A stretch of 64,000 bases of DNA from Zeimonas sp003577305 (lineage in GTDB: Bacteria > Pseudomonadota > Gammaproteobacteria > Burkholderiales > Burkholderiaceae_E), in assembly GCA_030263385.1 (NCBI GenBank), contig SZOX01000013.1, forward strand, positions 13,450 to 77,449, in the 5' to 3' direction. Numbering within the stretch: position 1 is the first letter of the stretch; each line of letters begins with the position of its first letter. The position numbers were made by a program, and so were the translations under genes. Below, one piece after another: positions 33,120 through 39,452 of this stretch. The notes under the pieces are model-generated. The model saw only the letters and a program-made list of their open reading frames with translations. It was not told where the DNA came from and searched no databases.

Positions 33120-33476
33120 ATGCCGCCAATGTCGATTCGCATGCGTCGCCTCACCTTCGGCGCGGCGCTCGTGGTGGTGCTGATCCTGTCGCTGTGGCCC
33201 ACGCCCGAGCCGCTGCCGCTGAACACCGGCTGGGACAAGACCGACCACGTGGCGGCATTCGCCGCGCTGGGCCTGCTGGGGCTGCCGGCGTGGCCGCAGC
33301 TGCGGGCGCGGGTGCTTCTGGGTCTCGTGGCCTATGGCGCACTGATCGAGCTGCTGCAGGGCCTCACCGTCTACCGGCAGGCCGACTGGGGCGACCTGCT
33401 CGCCGATGCGGCGGGCGGGGCGCTGGCGGCGATGCTGTACGCAGGGTGGCTTCGGTGGCGGGGTGGGGCGTCGTGA
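33120..33476 (+). CDS. VanZ-like membrane protein
   Basis: A 118-residue protein with three to four hydrophobic segments (LTFGAALVVVLILSLWP, VAAFAALGLLGLPAWP, ALIELLQGLTVYRQADWGDL). The motif D-KTDH-AAF and ELLQ...R-ADW-D are typical of the VanZ-like family of small membrane proteins of unknown role. A second ATG at 33129 is possible. It is followed by a 26-bp tandem array. Confidence 0.8.
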   Translation: MPPMSIRMRRLTFGAALVVVLILSLWPTPEPLPLNTGWDKTDHVAAFAALGLLGLPAWPQLRARVLLGLVAYGALIELLQGLTVYRQADWGDLLADAAGGALAAMLYAGWLRWRGGAS

Positions 33477-33494
33477 CGGCGCGCGGCGCCATGG

Positions 33495-33598
33495 CACGCG
33501 GGCGGTGCGGGGCGTCATGACACGCGGGCGGTGCGGGGCGTCATGGCACTCGGGCGGTGCGGGGTGTCATGACACTCGGGCGGTGCGGGGCGTCATGA
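33495..33598. repeat. 26-bp tandem array
   Basis: Four units of 26 bp (CAC(G/T)CGGGCGGTGCGGGG with CGTCATGA) begin at 33495, 33521, 33547 and 33573. The array fills the space between the convergent VanZ and DgkA genes and includes the DgkA stop codon. Confidence 0.88.
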
Positions 33599-33979
33599 CA
33601 GCATCCGGCGGGCGACCGGAAAGAGGATCGCGGCCCAGGTGAGGCCGGCCAGCACGAGCGCGAGCAGCACCGCCGCGCTGCCCATGTCCTTGGCGCGACC
33701 CGAGAGCTCGTGCACCTCGAGCGAGACGCGATCGACCGCCGCCTCGATCGCCGAGTTCAGCAGTTCCACGATCAGCACCAGCAACAGACTCGCGGCGAGC
33801 GCCGCGCGCTCGGAAAGGCTCACCGGCGCGAAGACGATCACCGGCGCGAGGCACAGCACCAGCACCAGTTCCTGGCGAAACGCGTGCTCATAGCGCCACG
33901 CGTCGCGCAGGCCGCGGCGCGAGTAGAGGAGCGCGCGCCAGATCCGGGCGAGGCCCGACTTGCTCTTGTGCGGGTTCAT
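33593..33979 (-). CDS. dgkA: Diacylglycerol kinase
   Basis: A 128-residue integral membrane protein with three transmembrane helices, from the ATG at 33977-33979 (GGAGAGACGCC upstream). It starts SGLARIWRALLYSRRGLRDA, then the active-site region VELLNSAIEAAVDRVSLEVH and RAKDMGSAAVLLALVLAGLT, as in prokaryotic DgkA. It phosphorylates diacylglycerol (or undecaprenol in relatives) at the inner membrane. Both gene ends are bordered by tandem arrays: a 26-bp array over the stop and a 10-bp array upstream. Confidence 0.93.
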   Translation of the reverse strand: MNPHKSKSGLARIWRALLYSRRGLRDAWRYEHAFRQELVLVLCLAPVIVFAPVSLSERAALAASLLLVLIVELLNSAIEAAVDRVSLEVHELSGRAKDMGSAAVLLALVLAGLTWAAILFPVARRMLS

Positions 33980-34007
33980 GGCGTCTCTCCGGGGGAGGTT
34001 GGTCGGC

Positions 34008-34097
34008 GGCATCGGGCGGCATCGGGCGGCATCGGGTGGCATCGCGTGGCATCGGGCGGCATCGGTCGGCATCGGGTGGCATCGGGCGGCATCGGGC
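34008..34097. repeat. 10-bp tandem array upstream of dgkA
   Basis: Nine units of GGCATCGGGC (with single changes) run from 34008 to 34097, starting 29 bp upstream of the dgkA ATG. They lie between dgkA and the EamA gene. Confidence 0.88.
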
Positions 34098-34138
34098 GGC
34101 GGGTGGTGGGTGGCGGCCGGTGGCGGCGCGTGGACGGT

Positions 34139-35044
34139 TCACCCGCCGCCGGCCAGCGCGAGGCTTGCCACGCCGGCGGCGATCAGCGCCGCGCCTGCCA
34201 CGCGACGCCACAACTCGCCCTCGCCCAGCACGCGCACGCCGAGGAAGGCCGCGACCAGCATCGAGAGCTCGCGCGCCGGCGCCACGTGGCTCACCGGCGC
34301 GTACTTCATCGCCTGCAGCGCGAGCATGTAACCCAGCGGCGAGAGCACGCCCACCGCCAGCAGCGTGCGCGCGTGCCGCGCGACGATCGTGCGCGCCTCG
34401 CCCGCACGGCGCGCCACCCACGGCGCGAGCGCCAGCACCTGCGCCACGTTCACCAGCCAGTAGAACACCACCGGATCGGCGCGCAGCAGCCGCACCGCGC
34501 GTCCGTCGTTCACCGTGTAGACGGCAATCGTCACGCCGATGGCCGCACCCCAGGCGATGCCGGGGCCGAGGCGTGCGGTGGGGTTGGCGGGGACGCGGGC
34601 GTCTGCGTGCGCGCGCAGCATCGCCCAGCCGCCGGCGATGGTGAAGGTGCCGGCGACGATCAGCGCGAGGCCCGCGATCGAGCCCGGCGTGACCGCCTCG
34701 CCGAGGAGCACGACCGCGCCGATCCACGCGAGCGCCGGCCCCACGCCGCGTGCCACCGGGTAGACCACCGACAGGTCGCCGGCCGCGTAGCCACGCTGCA
34801 GCACCCAGAGGTAGAGCGTGTGCACCGCGGCGCTCACCAGCACCGCGAGCGCGAGCGACGCGCCGAACGCGGCCAGTTCGTCGCGCATCAGCCCGAGCAC
34901 CGGCACCGCGTAGACGAGCGCAGTGGCCGCGGTGATGCCCCAGACGAACACGAGCCCGCCCGCGCCGGCGCGCTTCATCAGCAGGTTCCACCACGCGTGG
35001 ATGAACGCGGCGACGGCGATCAGCAGCAGGGCGGTGAGGGGCAT
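34139..35044 (-). CDS. EamA-type transporter (DMT superfamily)
   Basis: A 301-residue protein with ten predicted membrane helices and the duplicated EamA fold: first half ALLLIAVAAFIHAWWNLLMK to TFTIAGGWAML, second half GIAWGAAIGVTIAVYTVNDG to GAALIAAGVASLALAGGG. DLSVVYPVARGVGPALAWIG is typical of the family. These proteins export small metabolites; the substrate is unknown. The ATG lies 25 bp inside the end of the cupin gene, so both are in one operon. Confidence 0.9.
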   Translation of the reverse strand: MPLTALLLIAVAAFIHAWWNLLMKRAGAGGLVFVWGITAATALVYAVPVLGLMRDELAAFGASLALAVLVSAAVHTLYLWVLQRGYAAGDLSVVYPVARGVGPALAWIGAVVLLGEAVTPGSIAGLALIVAGTFTIAGGWAMLRAHADARVPANPTARLGPGIAWGAAIGVTIAVYTVNDGRAVRLLRADPVVFYWLVNVAQVLALAPWVARRAGEARTIVARHARTLLAVGVLSPLGYMLALQAMKYAPVSHVAPARELSMLVAAFLGVRVLGEGELWRRVAGAALIAAGVASLALAGGG

Positions 35045-35430
35045 GGCGACGAAGTGTAATGGCCCGCCACGGGCGTGGCCTCGTCGGCGCCGGGCCACGG
35101 CGGCATCGTGACGGCCACCGCCGCCAGGGCTTCGGAGCCGTGAGCGCGAAACTGGAAATGGGTGCCGGCCGGAATCGAGAGACACACGCCGGGCTCGAGC
35201 GCGACCACCTCCTCGCGCGCGGCCTGCCTGCGCCACATCTCGCCGCGGCCCGCGACGACGTACCAGAGCTCGTCGACGCTTCGATGACAGACTGCCTTCG
35301 ACACCGCACCCGCCGCGAGGCGGAAATGCGCCATGCTGCCGCCCGGAAGCGACAGCAGGATGCGCACCTCCGAGCCGTCGGGTGCGCTCTCGGTGGGCTG
35401 CGCGGGGAGCTTCACGGTCGAGAAGTCCAT
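35020..35430 (-). CDS. Cupin-domain protein
   Basis: A 136-residue single cupin. HRSVDELWYVVAGRGEMWRR contains cupin motif 1 with H..E, and CLSIPAGTHFQFRAHGSEAL is motif 2 with the second His. It is likely a small metal-dependent enzyme or sensor of unknown substrate. The ATG at 35428-35430 lacks a strong Shine-Dalgarno. Its 3' end overlaps the EamA gene by 25 bp. Confidence 0.85.
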   Translation of the reverse strand: MDFSTVKLPAQPTESAPDGSEVRILLSLPGGSMAHFRLAAGAVSKAVCHRSVDELWYVVAGRGEMWRRQAAREEVVALEPGVCLSIPAGTHFQFRAHGSEALAAVAVTMPPWPGADEATPVAGHYTSSPCPSPPCC

Positions 35431-35531
35431 GTCGGGTCTGCCCTCGAGTCCGCCGGCGGCAACGCCGGCCGTAAATTGCGCGTTGCTGTGCAAGTTACGC
35501 TCGGGGGTGGCGGGGGGCAACGCCGCTACGC

Positions 35532-35615
35532 CGACGCCGCAACCGACGCCGCAACCGACGCCGCAACCGACGCCGCAACCGACGCCGCAACTGACGCCGC
35601 AACCGACGCCGCAAC
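35532..35615. repeat. 12-bp tandem array running into palindrome copy 8
   Basis: Seven units of CGACGCCGCAAC (one with T at the first base) run from 35532 to 35615. The last five bases of the last unit (GCAAC) are the first five of the palindrome at 35611. Confidence 0.9.
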
Positions 35616-35676
35616 AAAACGTTGCGTTTTCGTGCATGGAACGCGTTCCATCGCTGAAAACGCATCATTTTGTTGC
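35611..35676. repeat. 66-bp palindromic element, copy 8
   Basis: Left arm GCAACAAAACGTTGCG and right end ATTTTGTTGC keep pairing through paired changes (C to A with G to T) relative to copies 4, 6 and 11. The centre is CATGGAACGCGTTCCATC. Confidence 0.87.
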
Positions 35677-35871
35677 GGCGGACTTTCAACCGTCGCGTGG
35701 TGGGCGTGGTTTGCGCGTGCCGGGGCGTGGGGACGTGGTTTGCGCGTGCCGCAGGGGCGTCTGGTCTACGCACGGCACTGCGCACCTGGTCCACGCGCAG
35801 CGCGGAGAGTGTCGTGCGCGCAGCGCGGTGAGTGTCGTGCGCGCATCGCGCCGAGCCCAACCGGCATTGCC

Positions 35872-35937
35872 GCAACGAGATGTTGCGTTTTTGGCCATGG
35901 AACGCGTTCCATGCAGGAAAACGCATCATTTTGTTGC
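35872..35937. repeat. 66-bp palindromic element, copy 9
   Basis: Left arm GCAACGAGATGTTGCG, right end ATTTTGTTGC, centre CATGGAACGCGTTCCATG, which is a perfect 18-bp palindrome. Belongs to the same subtype as copies 8 and 10. Confidence 0.87.
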
Positions 35938-35962
35938 GGTGGACTTGCAGCCCGCAGCGCCG

Positions 35963-36027
35963 GGCCACTGCACGAGGCCACTGCGCGAGGCCACTGCGCC
36001 GGGCCACTGCGCCGGGCCACTGCACGG
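35963..36027. repeat. 13-bp tandem array right of copy 9
   Basis: Five units of GGCCACTGC(A/G)C(G/C)(A/G) from 35963 to 36027, starting 25 bp after palindrome copy 9. Confidence 0.8.
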
Positions 36028-36091
36028 AGCGGCGGCGCGAGGCCGCCTGGTTTGCGTGCGGCGCGGGCCGCTTGGCCGGGCGGTTCCCGGC

Positions 36092-36275
36092 AGCCATCTC
36101 CAACCCGTAGATGGCTCTCGATCTGTTGGCTGATAGCCTGTGTTGATGTGCGCAGCCGCCGGCCGGTGGATAGGCGGTGGGCAACGCGCCAGCGTTGTCC
36201 ACCGCCTATCCACGGGGAACGCGCAAGCGTTCAGGCGGGAACCCGGCGTCAGCCGGGCTGTGCACATCTGCACAG
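36092..36275. repeat. Chain of six stem-loops
   Basis: AGCCATCT/AGATGGCT (36092-36116) and GGCT-GAT-AGCC (36128-36138) are followed by four hairpins with 4-base loops: 22-bp arms with one mismatch (36166-36213, loop GCCA), GAACGC-GCAA-GCGTTC (36217-36232), CCCGGC-GTCA-GCCGGG (36242-36257) and CTGTGCA-CATC-TGCACAG (36258-36275). The 22-bp arms contain CTATCCAC, close to a DnaA box, in both orientations. It lies between palindrome copies 9 and 10. No gene overlaps it. Confidence 0.7.
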
Positions 36276-36343
36276 GCTCGTGGCTTGGGTCAGACGGCGG
36301 CTCGGATGTGCCCTCGGTTTAAGGCGGAGGCGTAGGATCGACC

Positions 36344-36409
36344 GCAACAAAAGGTTGCGTTTTCGGGCGTGGAACGCGTTCCATGAGAGAAAGCGCATCA
36401 TTTTGTTGC
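36344..36409. repeat. 66-bp palindromic element, copy 10
   Basis: Left arm GCAACAAAAGGTTGCG, right end ATTTTGTTGC, centre CGTGGAACGCGTTCCATG. Same subtype as copies 8 and 9. The sequence right of copies 9 and 10 (GGTGGACTTGCA) is shared. Confidence 0.87.
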
Positions 36410-36440
36410 GGTGGACTTGCAACGCTCGCGCTGGAGGCCC

Positions 36441-36524
36441 GTTGCGCGCGGCGCTTGGGCGCGTGCGTGTTGCGCGCGGCGCCTGGGCGCGTGCGTGTTG
36501 CGCGCGGCGCCTGGGCGCGTGCGC
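36441..36524. repeat. 28-bp tandem array between copies 10 and 11
   Basis: Three units of 28 bp starting GTTGCGCGCGGCGC at 36441, 36469 and 36497, with a decayed fourth to about 36548. Confidence 0.82.
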
Positions 36525-36609
36525 GGTGCGCGCGCGGCGCTGAGCGCGTGGTCGGCGTGCGGCGTGGTGTGCGTGTAACGTGCTTTGGGCCGGCAGCACC
36601 GAGACCACT

Positions 36610-36675
36610 GCAACCAAATGTTGCGTTTTCAGCGGTGAAATGCGTTCCACGAGCAAGAACGCAACATTTGGTTGC
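36610..36675. repeat. 66-bp palindromic element, copy 11
   Basis: Outer arms GCAACCAAATGTTGCGTT and the matching right arm are perfect over 18 bp. It lies 100 bp upstream of the hydrolase ATG at 36775 and is the last copy seen in the window. Confidence 0.87.
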
Positions 36676-36681
36676 GGCGTC

Positions 36682-36743
36682 ACCGCTGGCCGTCACGCCT
36701 GCATGCGCAGCGACCGCCGGCCGTCGCGCCTGCATGCGCAGCG
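36682..36743. repeat. 31-bp direct repeat right of copy 11
   Basis: Two 31-bp units (ACCGC(T/C)GGCCGTC(A/G)CGCC and onward) at 36682 and 36713, six bases after palindrome copy 11 and 31 bp before the hydrolase start. Confidence 0.8.
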
Positions 36744-36774
36744 CCCGCGCACCCTGCAAACAGGAGAAGACGTC

Positions 36775-37590
36775 ATGCCGTTCGTTCACCGTGAAGGCGC
36801 GCGCCTGTACTGGCGCATCGACGGGCATCCGGATCGTCCGCCGCTGGTGCTTCTGAACTCGCTGGGCACCGACCACGCGTTGTGGGAGCCGGTGATGCCG
36901 GGGCTGCTCGGGCACTTTCGGGTGCTGCGCACCGACAAGCCGGGGCACGGGGCGTCGGAGGCGCGCGAGGGCGAGTATTCGATCGCGCAGCTCGGCCGCG
37001 ACGTGCTGGCGGTGATGGACGCGGCGGGGCTGCAGCGTGCGCACCTGTGCGGGGTGTCGATCGGCGGCATGATCGGCATCTGGGTGGCGGCTCATGCGCC
37101 CGAACGCATCGACCGGCTGGTGCTGTCGAACACGTCGGCGAAGCTCGCGCCCGAGGGCTTCGTGGAGCGCATCCGGCTGGTCCGCGAGAGCGGCATCGCG
37201 GCGATCGCCGACGCGGTGCTCGGGCGCTTCTTCACGCCGGATTTCGTTGCACGCGCCGACGCGCGCTACCACAGCGTGCGCACCACGCTGCTGCAGGTGG
37301 ATCCGGCCGGCTACATCGGCTGCTGCGCGGCGCTGCGCGACATGGACCTGCGTCCGCTGCTCGCGCGGATCGCCGCGCCCACGCTGGTGATCACCTGCCG
37401 CGACGACCAGTCGACGCCTCCGGCGATGGGCGAGGCGATCGCGGCGGCGACTGCGCGCGCGCGCCTGGTGCAGTGGGAACTCGCGCACATTCCGTTCGTG
37501 GAGGCGCCGCAGCAGTACGTGGAGCTGCTCGCCGGTTATTTGCATGTTGCGCATTCGCATAAGCGCACCGACGGCGCGCCGCCGCGTTAG
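36775..37590 (+). CDS. Alpha/beta hydrolase, 3-oxoadipate enol-lactonase-like
   Basis: A 271-residue alpha/beta hydrolase from the ATG at 36775, preceded by AGGAGA. Nucleophile elbow CGVSIGG (Ser near residue 97), acid in TCRDDQSTPP, His in ELAHIPFVEAPQQ. The N-terminus (LVLLNSLGTDHALWEPVMP, TDKPGHGASE) fits PcaD-type enol-lactonases of the beta-ketoadipate pathway, but no other pca gene is nearby, so the substrate is uncertain. It is the first core-type gene right of the repeat region. A rhodanese gene follows after 9 bp. Confidence 0.82.
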   Translation: MPFVHREGARLYWRIDGHPDRPPLVLLNSLGTDHALWEPVMPGLLGHFRVLRTDKPGHGASEAREGEYSIAQLGRDVLAVMDAAGLQRAHLCGVSIGGMIGIWVAAHAPERIDRLVLSNTSAKLAPEGFVERIRLVRESGIAAIADAVLGRFFTPDFVARADARYHSVRTTLLQVDPAGYIGCCAALRDMDLRPLLARIAAPTLVITCRDDQSTPPAMGEAIAAATARARLVQWELAHIPFVEAPQQYVELLAGYLHVAHSHKRTDGAPPR

Positions 37591-37599
37591 GATGCGCGC

Positions 37600-37992
37600 A
37601 TGGAGCACCTGTTACCGAAGCAGGCGTACGAGTTCGTGCAGAAGGAACCCGATGCGCTGTTCATCGACTGCCGCAGCGACGCCGAATATTTCTTCGTGGG
37701 CCACGCACTGGGCTCGATGCACGTGTCGTGGGTCGACGCGCCCGACTGGGAAGTGAACCCCGATTTCGTCGCCGACGTGAAGAAGCTCGCCGGTCACTCG
37801 ATGCAGCGGCCGATCGTGCTGATCTGCCGCAGCGGCAAGCGCTCGGTGGACGCGGGAATCGCGCTGGAGGAAGCCGGCTTCCGCAAGGTGTTCAACGTGC
37901 TGCACGGCTTCGAGGGCGACCTCAACGCCGAGCGCCAGCGCGGCAAGCTCAACGGCTGGCGCTTCGAAGGGCTTCCCTGGGAGCAGTTCTGA
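37600..37992 (+). CDS. Single-domain rhodanese
   Basis: A 130-residue rhodanese: ALFIDCRSDAEYFFVGHALG, then the active-site loop ICRSGKRSVDAGIALEEAGF (Cys in CRSGKR) and FNVLHGFEGDLNAERQRGKL. The six-residue loop fits sulfurtransferases rather than Cdc25-like phosphatases. It probably moves sulfur from a persulfide in the cytoplasm. It ends 13 bp before the convergent DUF3567 gene. Confidence 0.93.
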   Translation: MEHLLPKQAYEFVQKEPDALFIDCRSDAEYFFVGHALGSMHVSWVDAPDWEVNPDFVADVKKLAGHSMQRPIVLICRSGKRSVDAGIALEEAGFRKVFNVLHGFEGDLNAERQRGKLNGWRFEGLPWEQF

Positions 37993-38004
37993 ACGGTAAT
38001 GCGG

Positions 38005-38250
38005 TCAGTGCATCACCATCGGCTGGTGCATCAGGCCTTCGAAGCGACGCAGGAACTCGTCGACCTGCTCCTCGGTGGGTTCGGAGCGGATCAGTTCCTG
38101 CACGCCGCTGCGGAAGTGATTCGCGAGATCGCCACCGATGTAGATCTCGCGACGGCTCAGCTTGTCCATGATCTCGAAGCCGCCCACCTGGCCTTCGGGA
38201 TCCTTGAACTCGACTACGCAGTAGCTCGGGCTGTTGTAGATCATGTCCAT
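38005..38250 (-). CDS. DUF3567 protein
   Basis: An 81-residue protein: MDMIYNSPSYCVVEFKDPEG, GGFEIMDKLSRREIYIGGDL and EEQVDEFLRRFEGLMHQPM. This family is small, conserved and, to my knowledge, confined largely to betaproteobacteria, so it supports the taxonomic call. The function is unknown. The gene is convergent with the rhodanese gene. The ATG is preceded by AGAGGT. Confidence 0.88.
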   Translation of the reverse strand: MDMIYNSPSYCVVEFKDPEGQVGGFEIMDKLSRREIYIGGDLANHFRSGVQELIRSEPTEEQVDEFLRRFEGLMHQPMVMH

Positions 38251-38368
38251 TCGGGCACCTCTTTCCTGAGTGCCAGTTTGTGCCCCAACGGCCCGGTTTC
38301 AAGGCATTAGTGCCCAGTCCGCTGGCGCAGGCGACGAGCGGGCGCCGGCGGCAGTCCGACTGTCTCGT

Positions 38369-39448
38369 TTACGCTTCATCGCGATCGTGATCGATCGCCC
38401 GCCCGAGGTCGGCGGCGATCGACGCCAGGGCCGCGGCTTCGACGTGCGCCGGCGTGCCCGCGGTGAAGGCCAGCCGCAGGCGATTTCCCAGTCGGTAAGC
38501 GCATGCTTCCCAGATGGAGGCCGAACCGTCGAGGCGCCAGATGTACCAGTCGCGGGCGGTGCGGAACACGCCGGTGGCCTGCGCCAACGGGTGGCGGGCG
38601 GGCCAGTCGGCGGCGAGCGCCTGAAGGCGGGCGCGGTGGAAGACCTGGTGAGCGGGGCGGCGCCACTGCGCGAGCGCCGCGGCCGACGGCGCCGACGATG
38701 CCGATGCGCCTGCCTGCGCGTTCGGAGCCGGCTCGTCCGGGCCTGGCGAGCTGCTTGCCGGTGTGTCGACCGTGAGTTCCACGGAGCGGCCGAAGGGCGG
38801 CGCGTCGGCCAGCCTGCGCACCAGCGCCTCCCGGCGAGCTTCGGCCAATCGCTCGGCATTATTCAAGACGATGTGGGTGGACACTTCCACCTGCGAGCGC
38901 GCCAGCGGGTGCATCGGTTCGGACTCGTATGGCGCAGGCCGGGCGGCGTCGACCACGGCGACGATGCAGTCGACTTCGAGCAGCGCATCGAATGGCGGGC
39001 GCTGCAGCAGATCGATCAGCGCCTCGGGGCGGGCGGCGCCGTCGAGTTCCACGATCAGCCGGTGCCAGGGGCCGGCACGCAGCAGCGCCACCAATGCGGA
39101 GCGGGCACTCGCTTGCGCGGTACAGCAGGCACAGCCGCCGGCAACCCGGTAACGGCCCACTGCGCCCTGTGCGTCGGCGGCGCGAGGGGTGCCGGGCAAG
39201 GCCGGCGCGCCGCCTGCGGGCGGGTCGCCCGGGCCGGGCGAAGCTTCGGCCGAGGCATTCCCGAGCAGGGCCCAGCGCTCGGCCCCCGGGCGCTCGCGCA
39301 GCCAGCGACCGATCAGCGCGCTCTTGCCCGCACCGGCAAAACCGGCGACGACGGCGACCGGCAGCCGCCGCGGCTCGACCGGCAGACGCGACGGCCCGGT
39401 CGCCAGCCGCCGCGGCCCGCCCGACGCCTGGCCGTCCTCGTGCGCCAT
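38369..39448 (-). CDS. CobW-like (G3E) GTPase
   Basis: A 359-residue protein. Walker A is VVAGFAGAGKSALIGRWLRE; the metal-binding motif CxCC appears as GGCACCTAQ; LIVELDGAARPEALIDLL and HIVLNNAERLAEARRE correspond to switch and base-recognition regions (an NNAE variant where NKxD is usual). The C-terminal domain RTARDWYIWRLDGSASIWEA fits CobW_C. These GTPases are metal chaperones, often for zinc or cobalt. The stop of TrkH lies 4 bp downstream of its upstream end. The unusual base-recognition motif deserves note. Confidence 0.82.
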   Translation of the reverse strand: MAHEDGQASGGPRRLATGPSRLPVEPRRLPVAVVAGFAGAGKSALIGRWLRERPGAERWALLGNASAEASPGPGDPPAGGAPALPGTPRAADAQGAVGRYRVAGGCACCTAQASARSALVALLRAGPWHRLIVELDGAARPEALIDLLQRPPFDALLEVDCIVAVVDAARPAPYESEPMHPLARSQVEVSTHIVLNNAERLAEARREALVRRLADAPPFGRSVELTVDTPASSSPGPDEPAPNAQAGASASSAPSAAALAQWRRPAHQVFHRARLQALAADWPARHPLAQATGVFRTARDWYIWRLDGSASIWEACAYRLGNRLRLAFTAGTPAHVEAAALASIAADLGRAIDHDRDEA

Positions 39449-39452
39449 CGCG

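Larger units (their letters stand above)
35431..36774. other. 1.3-kb gene-free, repeat-filled stretch
   Basis: Reading frames here are built from repeats and show no domain. The stretch holds palindrome copies 8 to 11, four or more tandem arrays, and a chain of stem-loops at 36092-36275. Additional short duplications are seen at about 35707-35755 (GTGGTTTGCGCGTGCCG twice) and 35800-35860. No promoter could be placed with confidence. Confidence 0.7.

Noticed and set aside
31596..33476. A 626-codon plus-strand ORF over the NlpC/P60 and EcsC genes
   Set aside because: Only its last 118 codons (VanZ-like) look real; the rest is the GC-rich shadow of two clear minus-strand genes.
36166..36213. 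The 22-bp inverted repeat with CTATCCAC as a replication origin
   Set aside because: Only two DnaA-like boxes, both imperfect and forced by the symmetry of the hairpin, and no initiator gene or AT-rich region nearby.
17023..36675. The 66-bp palindromes as intrinsic terminators or integron attC sites
   Set aside because: No T tract follows either arm in any copy, one copy lies inside an operon, and the attC core sites and an integrase are lacking.
35431..36774. Long ORFs across the repeat stretch, up to 300-494 codons
   Set aside because: They consist of translated palindromes and tandem repeats, lack domains, overlap each other on both strands and have no convincing ribosome-binding sites.
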